Positions 1-8,411 of a stretch of DNA of 24,798 nt are shown piece by piece. The stretch is from Rusavskia elegans (taxonomy: Eukaryota > Ascomycota > Lecanoromycetes > Teloschistales > Teloschistaceae). Position numbers and translations under genes: made by a program. The notes beneath the pieces are model-generated. The model was not told where the DNA came from, did not search any database, and saw only the letters and a list, made by a program, of their open reading frames with translations. Position 1 is the first letter of the stretch. Each line of letters opens with the position of its first letter. The stretch covers positions 1-24,798 of the forward strand of contig SAUG01000212.1 in the NCBI GenBank assembly GCA_011316305.1. Direction: 5' to 3'.

Positions 1-665
1 GGGGGGGGCGGCCACAATAAGGGAGATAGGGAATGGAGGGAATGGCGATGGAGGTTGGGAGGTCACGGGCGAGGGAGAGGGAAAGGGAGAGAGGGTGGTG
101 GTGGTGTGTAAGTATACAAGGAGAGGGAGGGGGTTTTAGGGACTAATGAGGTGGAAGATAGGGTGATTGATGCAAGTAGTGAAGGTATGACACATTTGGC
201 TTTGATATGTAGGGGAGTGGAAGATCAGGAACGCTGGTGCCTGATCTCTGGATGCCCGAATCCGAAAAGGCAGATTAATGTTGCAAACTGGACAAGACAA
301 AGTCCAGATAATTTCCTAGAAGACGAGGAGATCAACCTCGTCGGATCTTATATACAGCCATGCACGCAATCACTAGCGCCAGTGTGAGAAGCCAGCTGTC
401 AGATATCCTAAGGTAGGAAAAGCCCATCACAGACAGGTTAGATCCCCAACAACGTTAAAACCTGCTCATAAACCGCACAGGACCAGTGACCTCAACGGCC
501 GCTACCAACCTCATCCCTGAAAGGATTACTAAACTTCTCAAACCAGAACCCAAGGAACACACCACAATCGAACACCAGCTGCAACCTTCCTCAAAGACAA
601 AGTGAATCAACGAACATCTTATATCATCCACACACTCTTGCTTTCCCCCCCTCTTACACCACGAA
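1..665. other. Purine-rich intergenic DNA, no gene seen
   Basis: The first 130 bases are almost pure G/A on the + strand, beginning with a run of eight Gs. From about 590 to 665 the strand turns pyrimidine-rich, with a CT-rich tract at 627-655, a composition common just ahead of fungal start codons. The open frames here have low-complexity or random-looking translations and I do not support any of them as genes. The G run at base 1 is not a telomere array, because no TTAGGG-type unit repeats. Confidence 0.6.
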
Positions 666-821
666 ATGGACTCCACCCCACCCATCCTCATCCTCTCCAC
701 CTTCTGCATGCTTTTCTCCTTGAACTACTACATCTATCGCGATCTTCGTCATACGTGGCGATGTGCAGGAAATACGGAAACAGACGCGAAAAATACGAGA
801 ACAAGTGTGTGGCGTGAATGA
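666..821 (+). CDS. Possible 51-aa small membrane peptide
   Basis: An ATG at 666 follows a CT-rich tract and opens a 51-codon frame ending in TGA at 819-821. The predicted peptide begins MDSTPPILIL and continues with a hydrophobic stretch (roughly residues 6-24, rich in I, L, F, Y) that could form one membrane span or a signal anchor. It ends in a polar, basic tail with Arg, Asn and Thr. No family is recognised. Support is only the promoter-like pyrimidine tract, the purine-rich bases before ATG and the membrane-like pattern. It could equally be a chance frame or the first exon of a longer gene. Confidence 0.25.
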   Translation: MDSTPPILILSTFCMLFSLNYYIYRDLRHTWRCAGNTETDAKNTRTSVWRE

Positions 822-910
822 GACGGTGGAGGGGTTCGGGGAAAAGCGGAAGGGAAATAGGGGGAAAGGGTTCGAGGAGAACAGATGTGAATGGGTCATT
901 GGGATGAGGG

Positions 911-1034
911 GTGGAGGTGGGGTAGGAGATGGAGGGGGTGGTGGTGGTGAGTTTTGTGGGAAAGGGGGAGGTGTGGAGGTGGGGTGGGAGATGGAAGGGG
1001 TGGTGGTGGTGAGTTTTGTGGAAAATTGGGAGGT
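911..1034. repeat. 62-bp tandem duplication, G-rich
   Basis: Two adjacent 62-bp units, 911-972 and 973-1034, differ at about five positions. Each carries GGTGGTGGTGGTGAG followed by TTTTGTGG. The + strand has many runs of three to five Gs, so it could fold as G-quadruplex DNA. The unit length is not a multiple of three and the overlying frames are low complexity, so I do not read it as protein. Confidence 0.8.
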
Positions 1035-1173
1035 GTGGAGTAGGTGCTGATGATGTGGTAGATTTGGGTAGTTGGAAAAGGGAAGGTGTAAGGGGGAAGT
1101 GAAGGAGAAAAAGTACGTCTAGATGCTAGGAAGGTGCTGAGTGATTGCATTAGGGTGCTTTGATGATTGAGGT

Positions 1174-1850
1174 TTGGTTTTGAAGGGCCTGAAAGGCGTG
1201 CTGTTTTGGTCCGTCGTCGATCTTACTTCACTGTCAATATCAGTGAAGAGATTACTTAAGGTCCATTGTTGGGGAGTGAATGATGAGGGCAAATCAACAC
1301 GTTCAGAAGGATCACTTCTGTTCTTCCGTTCACCTTGTTCCACACTCACCACACAAAAACCCAATAATCAATCGAATCTAAAGAAGTTCTACTCTTCGAG
1401 ACGAGACCGTCTAACTTTGCTCAAGACGGCTAAAGTGGAGATCCCAAAGTACATCAGAGCCCTCGCGCTCCCACAGTCGGTGCTCGATAAGGCAAGTGCT
1501 GGATCACGAGAGTGTAGAGCCACGTTGACCAATGAGGCAGATACCACTTCTATATACCCCCATCGAGGTCCTCCGAGCGCGCTGGGAAGATTGGAGAGAC
1601 CTCGATAGCGAGCTCTGCCAGCTCTACCGCGAGTTGAACGACCATGAGAAACAAATGCGGCATTTTGAAGAATTAACGCGTCAACGTTCTGATATTCTCT
1701 TCAGTCTGAGCGGCTCGTTGGAGGAACATTATGATGCAGCATGGGATATTCGATTGGAAAGTGGGTAGGCGTGTCAAGATCCTTGGCACGTTGATTAATG
1801 AGCTATATGACATGATGGAAGAACTGGAGGAGAGGTACGATGAAATGTGA
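1174..1850 (+). pseudogene. Decayed coiled-coil-like gene, paralog copy 1
   Basis: Function is unknown. An open frame through 1491 ends with the segment ALALPQSVLDK. A 49-bp intron with a GC donor (AAG|GCAAGT, 1492-1540, ending GAGGCAG) joins it in phase 0 to a frame starting IPLLYTPIEVLRARW. That frame runs on as charged, heptad-like helix (DLDSELCQLYREL) until TAG at 1766-1768. A +1 shift near 1760 opens the next frame, VKILGTLINELYDMMEELEE, which reaches TGA at 1848. The order of motifs and the intron position match copy 2 at 2043-2818, which supports real ancestry. No ATG is found in frame for exon 1, so the 5' end is unresolved. It is either a pseudogene or a gene using a missed intron or frameshift. 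Confidence 0.5.
1226..1248. repeat. Small hairpin whose 3' part recurs at 3241
   Basis: CTTCACTG and CAGTGAAG are perfect inverted 8-mers around a 7-base spacer. The 16-mer GTCAATATCAGTGAAG (1233-1248) occurs again, identical and in the same orientation, at 3241-3256. The two copies therefore bracket the paralog pair. They may be a remnant of a larger duplication. Confidence 0.6.
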
Positions 1851-2731
1851 AGGTCGGTGGACACGATACTCACTTCCGTACATAGCGGATGTTGTTGGTT
1901 GCTTTCTTTCAAGTAGGAGCTGTATTGATGTCGTGAGCTTGTCGGCGACTGATAGATGATCCGCAAATGTGTCATCTGCACACCATGGAAAGTGTATGTG
2001 CTCGATATCGAGATCTCGAAGTGATAGGGGTGAATTCCAGGCATGAGTAGATCCTACATGCAAAAATCGACTAGGATCAACCATCTGTTGTCCGAGACGG
2101 AGTCATTCTGGCGGATCAACACTTTCTCTTGTCCGCCCCGCAACTTCGTCGTAATATTCCAGAAGCAGATTTACATTCTAGAAATCCTACAGTTTGGAAA
2201 ATACCACCAACGTTTGCACGAAATGGCCGCAGCGAATGTGCCAGAGCACCTCCTTGGACTTCCACAGTCGGTGATTGACTGGGCATGTATTACTGTATCC
2301 TTGAGTAGTAATAGAGGCTCGCTGACCGTGCTGGTAGCTACCATTTTTGGAACTTTCCACCAAAACGATGATGGAAGAGTGGGGAATCGGACGTGCGGAT
2401 TACCTACTGTTCCACCTCGAAAAGGAAGTCAAGAAGCGTGTTGCCATCTGGCAGCCCTTGCAGAAAGTCTTCGACCAGCGTGCTTCTACGGTCCAAAACC
2501 TTGCATTCTCCACGAATCAAAATCACGACGCAGCTCGAATGTTCTTGGAAAGCTTCAAAGTCGTCAAAAACAAGTTGGACGGGTTCTTGGAAGAAACCCA
2601 ACAGCTACAGCGCAGAATATCGCGGAAGGGGGATGATTGCTGGAACTCTTTGGGAAGCCATACTGGATGGATGTGACGACGGCGGAGTTCCGTTCAGTCT
2701 CTTGAGAGAAGAGATTGTTTCGACGATTCCT

Positions 2732-2740
2732 ATCTGGAAG
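2732..2740. repeat. Left target-site duplication (9 bp)
   Basis: ATCTGGAAG sits directly outside the left inverted repeat and recurs at 3082-3090 directly outside the right one. Confidence 0.85.
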
Positions 2741-2785
2741 GGCTCTTGCTATCCGCACAGGCACTCTAGGCTGCGCGCACAGGCA
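2741..2785. repeat. Left terminal inverted repeat of the MITE
   Basis: 45 bp starting GGCTCTTGCTATCCGCAC and ending CTGCGCGCACAGGCA. It pairs with 3037-3081 except for base 3 and a six-mismatch patch in bases 24-30. Confidence 0.85.
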
Positions 2786-3036
2786 AAGCGCCAATTAATC
2801 CAATTATATAGCCTATAGCCTCGGCAAAGGGAGTAGGCCTTGGCATTCCCTATTAAAATCCGGCTACTACTACTAAAACCCCACGAAAACAGTACCTAGA
2901 GCTATCTTTTAATACTAAAAATCGGGATTCTTATATCTAAATACAATACAGTTATTATCTGCAAGAAATATTTTAATAAACTGCTATTTTGTAGTTGCTA
3001 GCAGCTATTAAAGGCAGCGTATGCAAAGGACTCGGG

Positions 3037-3081
3037 TGCCTGTGCGCGCAGACACCGATGCCTGTGCGGATAGCAAGACCC
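3037..3081. repeat. Right terminal inverted repeat of the MITE
   Basis: Reverse complement begins GGGTCTTGCTATCCGCAC. It contains TGCCTGTGCG twice (3037 and 3059), a short subterminal repeat also present in the left arm. Confidence 0.85.
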
Positions 3082-3090
3082 ATCTGGAAG
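3082..3090. repeat. Right target-site duplication (9 bp)
   Basis: ATCTGGAAG, identical to 2732-2740. In the sequence without the element it would be followed by TGA in the frame of paralog copy 2. Confidence 0.85.
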
Positions 3091-3505
3091 TGAGGCAGAG
3101 ATGGTCGTGAGATGAATGGCGACTCTTTTGAATGACCAACATGTGTACAATCTGCAGTATCACGATGATCCTACAAGCTTAGCATCGACCTGTTGATCAA
3201 ACAAGCAGAGTTTCAAGCAGGAGTTGAGTAGACACTGCTCGTCAATATCAGTGAAGGTGATGTGAGGTGCCATCAAGCGTTACGTTGCAAAACTGTCGAA
3301 GATTTCGGGTTCGTACTCGTATCAAGCTCCGGGGCGGCGGGACCAATCACCATCTCCCAATTTCCGCAACCTTTAACGCACTCCATTTCAGCATCTATCT
3401 CAACCGTCAACTGCCACGACCGCTTGAGGATCGTCGCTCGTCCACCGGCCATTGCGTGTTCAGTCGATTCCTAAATCTCCGCCTTCAGGCCCCCAAGCAA
3501 CCACG
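3091..3505. other. Intergenic region and promoter of the hinge-protein gene
   Basis: It contains no convincing gene. It begins with the continuation of the pre-insertion locus (TGA of paralog copy 2 at 3091), then the repeated 16-mer at 3241-3256, and the upstream region of the QCR6-type gene including a CCAAT box at 3343-3347. Confidence 0.6.
3343..3347 (+). promoter_or_regulatory. CCAAT box upstream of QCR6-type gene
   Basis: CCAAT lies about 160 bp before the ATG at 3506. CCAAT-binding HAP complexes control respiratory-chain genes in fungi, so the position is suggestive, but a single pentamer is weak evidence. Confidence 0.35.
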
Positions 3506-4302
3506 ATGACGTTCACCGACATCTTCGCCGAGCTGTGGTCGTCATTAAGTTTAACGGAAGCCCACGCCGAGTCTCCACCTGCTGACGACAACTCCGAGGA
3601 CAAGGGCGAAGAGGGTGGGGAAGATGAGGGAAAAAGCGGAGACGGTGAAGGCGAAGACGGAGGTAATGAAGGTGGCGATGACGACGGTGGAGAGGAGGAG
3701 GAGGAAGAAGAGGAGGAGGACGAGGAGGAGGAGCCAGTAGACATCAAGCCTAAGCTGGAGGAAGGTATGTTCACTGCTGGTGTATCTCGACCTCATGAAT
3801 GCATTTCCAAGAGTCAATGGCTCTTGTTCGGCATCCCATGTTTTCTGGAAGTCGTTACTCTGATGTCCTTCATCGAACTCCTACCGACGGCCCCTACACT
3901 ACATATCAAGTCGGAGTGTATCACGATTCGCAGAGCAACTCCTCAATACCGAGAGAGATTTGGCTAATGTACTTCCAATCTATAGAATGCGCCAAATCAT
4001 CCCAATGCGCTCCCCTAAAACATCACTACGATGCATGCGCCGAACGCGTGACGAAGCAACAGGAAGACGAGGGTTACAAGGGCCCGAAGGAAGACTGTGT
4101 CGAAGAATGTAGGTTCCATCACACTCCAATCACCATTCTTCATCAACTGCTACATGGACGAAAGGATGCTCTGTTGCGAGCTGCAGGAGAATTATGTTTT
4201 TTGTCTTCGCAACACCGCTAACCAACACCCTCTATAGTCTTCCATCTATCACATTGTGCTACGCAATGCGCAGCTCCCAGGCTTTTCCGTGCGCTGAAAT
4301 GA
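3506..4302 (+). CDS. QCR6: Cytochrome bc1 complex hinge protein (subunit 6), 3 exons
   Basis: Small acidic subunit of ubiquinol-cytochrome c reductase (complex III) on the intermembrane-space side, where it helps dock cytochrome c. Exons 3506-3764, 3986-4108 and 4238-4302 give 148 aa. Introns are 221 and 129 bp, with GTATGT/TATAG and GTAGGT/TATAG ends, both in phase 1. Residues 26-80 are dominated by Glu/Asp/Gly, including an unbroken run of acidic residues near 63-76. The folded C-terminal domain carries cysteines 88, 94, 104, 124, 134 and 138, in the family patterns ECAKSSQCAP, EDCVEEFFHL and HCATQCAAPRLF, and ends ALK. The start at 3506 follows CCACG and gives the family's usual length. 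No mitochondrial presequence is obvious, as is normal for this subunit. Confidence 0.95.
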
Positions 4303-4896
4303 CCGTCCTTCGGCGAGGAAGCTTGGCTTTACTGGACTGGACGCAATTCGACGAGCAGTAGAGGAAAGAGGCCGCGTGCATCCATGGATTTGTACATCTA
4401 CCCTTCGAAGTTCTTCAGCACTGTTGCATTTACTGGATCTGCACGCTTCACCGAGCTCTAGATTTTTACCAACTGTATATAGGCCAACGGAAAGCGATGT
4501 TCTCGTCATCATTACCTTTATAACCTATCACGCTTGCCAGATTGTACTCGGTCCGACCAATGAAAATCCAAAATAATTCAAGTCCCTTGATGCCAGCCAT
4601 CATTGTAGCGACTCCTCGATGTCCAGATTCCTATGTCCCAGATACAATTAGTTGGCTTCGTAGACGATAGCTCGTGCGTGAAGAATATAGGAGCTGAGAC
4701 GCAGCATCTGATTGTGAATGGTCCAGATCGACCTCGGATGGAACGCCAAGACCTCGAGGATTCGACCTCATTTGAGCTCATTACCCTTACCAGAAACTCA
4801 GCTCTTGCGCCGCCTCCAACATTGTTGCGAACCTAGAATACTCTCCCCGTTCTTTCAAAGGGCGCTCGATGGCCTCTCGACACTTCCCTCTTCGTC
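4303..4896. other. Intergenic region between QCR6-type and MFS genes
   Basis: Both flanking genes read rightward, so this stretch holds the 3' end of the first and the promoter of the second. A CCAAT sequence lies at 4557-4561. The short frames on both strands look random, and no gene is supported. Confidence 0.6.
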
Positions 4897-6476
4897 ATGC
4901 ATGAAGCTCCTTCGGTGGTCGACCGTTCATTCAGAGGAGAGCAGGAACGTCTTCTTGGCTACGACATTGAATTCCTGGATATGACCGAAAGAACTTTGAA
5001 CAATAAAGACCCTGCCTACATGGACGACGAGCCTCGAGATGAGACGATTGGAGGACATGTCTCGGGAGTAGATGGTGCGCCGGACACTGGAGAGGATGTA
5101 CAAGCACCACCAGTGTACAGAGTATACAAGCGACGGTGGTTCGGTCTCATGCAATTGGTGTTGATGAACATCATTGTCAGCTGGGATGTGAGTCCTGAGT
5201 GCCACATTGTTGTCCCCGTACTCGTGGGAAACGTGACTGACGACTGGTCCAGTGGCTTTCGTTTTCCCCGGTAGCCAACACCGCAGCCGAATATTTCTCC
5301 ACCACCTCCTCCATCATCAATTGGCTCAGCACCGCTTTTCTCTTCGCCTTTGTTGTCGCCGCTCCCTTCACAATCTATGCCCTCCATACCGGTGGCCCTC
5401 GCCTCGCCCTAATAGCGTCCTCCCTTCTCATCCTCTCCGGCAACTGGATCCGCTACGCTGGCACGCGCGCCTCTCCTCCAAACTTCCCCGTCACAATGTT
5501 CGGCCAAATCCTCATCGGCCTCGCCCAACCCTTCGTCCTCAGCGCCCCAACCCACTACTCTTCCCTCTGGTTCTCCCCGCGCGGCCGCGTCTCCGCCACC
5601 GCCATCGCCTCCCTCGCCAACCCCTTCGGGGGCGCATTAGGCCAACTCATCAACCCCTTCCTCGCAACCTCCCCGGCCGACGTCCCCTACATGACTCTCT
5701 ACATCGCTCTAATCTCCTCCGTCGCCACAATCCCCTCCCTCTTCATCCCCGCCGCCCCACCAACCCCCTCCTCCGCCTCCTCCACCCTGGCCCCCACCCC
5801 CCTAAAACAAACCCTCCACCTCCTCCTCAAAAACAGCAACTTCATCCTCCTCCTCCTCCCCTTCGCAATCTACGTTGGCCTCTTCAACGCCCTCTCCTCC
5901 CTCCTAACCCAAATCCTAACCCCCTACGCCTTCACCGAAGAATCCTCCGGCATAGCCGGCGCCCTCCTCATCCTCGTCGGCCTCGTAACCGCAGCAATCA
6001 CCTCCCCCTTCGTCGACAAATACAAAAACTACCTCCTCGTCATCCGCATCCTCGTCCCCATCACCGCATTCAGCTATCTCGCTTTCATCTGGGCGCCCGG
6101 CACCCGCACGGTCGCGGGCCCGTATATCCTGAGCTCCATCCTCGGCGCCTCGAGCTTCAGTCTTGTGCCCGTGGCGTTAGAATGGGCGGTGGAAATCACG
6201 TTCCCTGCGGGGCCGGAGGCAGGGAGTACGATTTGTTGGAGTGGAGGGCAACTGCTCGGTGGGATATTCATCGTGGTTGCTGATGCGCTTAAGGAAAAGG
6301 ACGGGAGGGGGGATCCGGAAGGGAATATGGGGAAGGCGTTGGTGTTTATGGCCGTCATGGCGTTGGGGGCTGTGCCTTGTGTTGCATTTCTGGGGCGGGG
6401 AGGGACAGAAGGGAGGTTGGAGGTTGATAAGGGGGGTGTGGGGAGGAGAGGGGAGGAGATTGAGGGAGAAGGGTGA
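4897..6476 (+). CDS. FLVCR-family major facilitator transporter, 2 exons
   Basis: Predicted plasma- or organelle-membrane MFS carrier, 504 aa. Exon 1 is 4897-5187 and exon 2 is 5253-6476, joined in phase 0 across a 65-bp intron (GTGAGT...GTCCAG). The first ~83 residues are a hydrophilic, acidic N-terminal tail. TM1 starts at YKRRWFGLMQLVLMNIIVSW and runs across the exon junction into WLSFSPVANTAAEYF, a pattern typical of FLVCR-like proteins. Further hydrophobic helices follow, with a loop around WFSPRGRVSATAIASLANPF and a second bundle from about residue 265. The tail after the last helix is charged (Gly/Glu/Arg). Animal FLVCR proteins carry choline/ethanolamine or haem; the substrate here is not known. 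Exon 2 to about 6070 uses C-ending codons almost exclusively, then turns G-rich. Confidence 0.88.
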
Positions 6477-7051
6477 TAGCGGGTGGGAAAGTAGGGGAAT
6501 GAATGGTGTTGATGGCGTTTTGATACCCCCCTTGGTTATTTGGAGTAAATGGAGTCCACATATGGAATTCACTCGGTGGGACAGTACATGCTTGCATCTT
6601 ATATGGTTCTCACCTAACCCTCCATCTGATATGTTCCCACCAGAGGCTCCGATCCCAACTCATATCGTGGAAAAATTTGGGATAAAGCCCCTTACAAGCC
6701 AGCTTATCATCACCATCTCAATACCTTTCCGGTTTTCCAACGATACAATGAACACCGATTGAAGAAAAAGATAATCGAATAGTGATCCCTTTTCTTCGAT
6801 TTCGAATTTGGTTTTGATTATTTCTACTTCGTAATCTGGATAGCAGATGCTACCTATTTTAAACTTTCCCATCCCTATGCTAAGACAGGAGTGGAGTAGC
6901 AAGAACGATGTCGATGCTTTATGGAATCCCGGCCAGACAAGGCGGCTCCGCACGTAATAGCACTAACATCGTTGCTGACATGACAATGTGGGCACAGATT
7001 TCGTACAGCTTTTTGAACTTGAGGTGTGATGTCCAGTATGTTTGTCCCCTT
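6477..7051. other. Convergent 3' intergenic region
   Basis: It lies between the stop of the rightward MFS gene and the stop of the leftward GDP-mannose pyrophosphorylase gene. The left part is G-rich (6477-6530) and the rest is AT-richer. No frame looks coding. Confidence 0.6.
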
Positions 7052-8411
7052 TTACATTATCACAGTCGGAACTAGATGGTTATAAATGTCAGTCACGGCT
7101 TTACCTTTCCTCATCCCGTCGAGAAGGAAAGGGGTGCGGCAAAACATACCATCAACATTCACCTTGATACTCTTATGCGGCAAGATACTTCCCCCATTGA
7201 CGTAAATTTCATCCCCGATCGTCACATCATCCCCCAGCACACTCACATTCTCCAGCCGGGCCCATTTCCCAATCGAACTATTCCAGCCCACAATCGTACT
7301 CTTCACCCACGCATGATCCTTGACTTTACTATTCGCTAACAGCACGCTTCTCTGCAGCCTCACACCGTCGCCCACCACGACATTCGGGCCGATGGTAACA
7401 TTAGGACCTATGCGGCAGTTCTTTCCAATTTTGGCCGAAGGATCGATGAGGACGTTGCCGCCGTAGACGAAGGGTTTCGCGGGGGAGGTGAGGAGTTTGG
7501 AGTTTTTCTTCGTGAGGGAGGAGAGGTAGAGGCATGTTCCGCTTAGGAAATCTTTGGGTTGTCCGACATCCATCCAGAAGCCCTCGAGGTCCATGGAATG
7601 GAGTTGGCCATCCTGACATATCGCCGGGAAAGTCTCCTGTTCGATGGATGTGGGGCGTAATTCGATCCGCTGGAGGACACTGGGGTTGAGGATGTAGATG
7701 CCGGCGTTGATGCGGTTGCCCACGAATTCGACTGGTTTTTCGACGAAGCGGTCGATGCGGGAGGGGTGGGAGGGTTTGTGAACGATGACGCCGTACTTGG
7801 AGGGTTCTTCGACCTTGGTGACGATGATGGTGCCTTCGTCACCGTGGGCTTTGTGGAACTCGGCAAGTTGCTGGAAGGGGTAGTCGCAGATGACATCGGA
7901 GTTGAGGACGAAGAAGGGGGAGTCGTCCTTGCCGAGGGTCTTTTCGGCGAGTTTGAGGGGACCGGCGGTGCCGAGGGGCTCGGTTTCGATGGAGAATTCA
8001 ATGTTGACGTTGTATTTCTCTTCGTACTGGAAGCAGGATCTGTGAGTGGTGGGTGAGGATGGTGAGGATAGTGGTCATACTTCTTTCAGAGCTTTTTCCA
8101 TGATGTCTGGTCGGTAATTGACAGCTAGGACAATGTCTGTGACGCCGGCAGCTGCGAGAGCCTCGACTTGATGAAGGATCATGGGACGATTGGCGAATTC
8201 GACCAATGGCTTGGGGAGGGTGAGGGTCTGCACAGTCTCAGCAGGTGATTGCAAGAGGAATTGTCCTCAGCGAATGCTCTTGCTAGAGACCGGACAGAAG
8301 CGTACTAGAGGTCGTAGCCGAGTGCCATAGCCTCCGACAAGAATCAGTGCTGGCGGAGGAATTAGTATGATGGTCGAAAACAGTGATGGAGATTGGATGC
8401 ATGCCTTTCAT
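7052..8411 (-). CDS. mpg1: Mannose-1-phosphate guanylyltransferase (GDP-mannose pyrophosphorylase), 5 exons
   Basis: Makes GDP-mannose and PPi from mannose-1-phosphate and GTP in the cytosol, feeding N-/O-glycosylation, GPI anchors and wall mannan. Exons on the minus strand are 8405-8411, 8306-8349, 8081-8227, 7150-8026 and 7052-7071, giving 364 aa, the standard length for the enzyme. The first exon is only seven bases (ATGAAAG). It is followed by a GC-AG intron (GCATGC...CGCCAG) with a TACTAAT branch site, and rebuilds the family start [17 protein letters not shown], which is the nucleotide-binding loop. [20 protein letters not shown] and the sugar-binding [18 protein letters not shown] follow, then left-handed beta-helix hexapeptides ([14 protein letters not shown]). 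The last exon restores the canonical C-terminus VPTVIM. Confidence 0.96.

Larger units (their letters stand above)
2043..2818 (+). pseudogene. Decayed coiled-coil-like gene, paralog copy 2, 3' end interrupted by transposon
   Basis: Same architecture as copy 1, function unknown. Exon 1 from ATG 2043 gives 80 codons ending HLLGLPQSVIDW. At the position homologous to the copy 1 intron lies a GC donor (TGG|GCATGT). An intron at 2283-2337 with a GCTGAC branch-like site and TAG acceptor leads, in phase 0, to LPFLELSTKTMMEEW and a long charged helix to about 2630. In the run of five Gs at 2628-2632 the frame must shift by +1 to continue as MIAGTLWEAILDG, which pairs with ILGTLINELYD of copy 1. That frame reads IPIWK at 2726-2740 and then enters the 341-bp mobile element, which supplies 25 further codons and a new stop at 2816. 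ATG 2221 is an alternative start. Confidence 0.5.
2741..3081. mobile_element. 341-bp non-autonomous DNA transposon (MITE), Mutator-like by TSD length
   Basis: The element has 45-bp terminal inverted repeats, 2741-2785 and 3037-3081, identical at about 38 positions. The outer 23 bases differ only at base 3, and the inner 15 bases are identical (core CTTGCTATCCGCACAGGCA). It is flanked by perfect 9-bp direct repeats ATCTGGAAG. Within each arm GCGCACAGGCA/CCGCACAGGCA-type motifs occur twice, as subterminal repeats. The roughly 250-bp interior is AT-rich, has no coding capacity and is stop-rich in every frame. A 9-bp duplication is typical of Mutator-like elements (hAT elements make 8 bp, Tc1/mariner TA), so a MULE-derived MITE is the best inference. 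The family name is unknown. Confidence 0.85.

Noticed and set aside
1..130. Telomere or subtelomeric array at the left edge
   Set aside because: G-rich but without a repeating TTAGGG-type unit.
3460..3774. Minus-strand open frame coding long poly-serine/proline
   Set aside because: It is the antisense shadow of the Glu/Asp-rich stretch of the QCR6-type exon 1.
5252..6283. 343-codon Pro/Arg/His-rich open frame on +
   Set aside because: It is an out-of-frame shadow of the transporter exon, created by C-rich codons.
7052..7723. GDP-mannose pyrophosphorylase reading straight through to an unusual C-terminus (after NVDG)
   Set aside because: A 78-bp GTATGT...CTAG intron at 7072-7149 restores the family end VPTVIM, so the extra residues are intronic.
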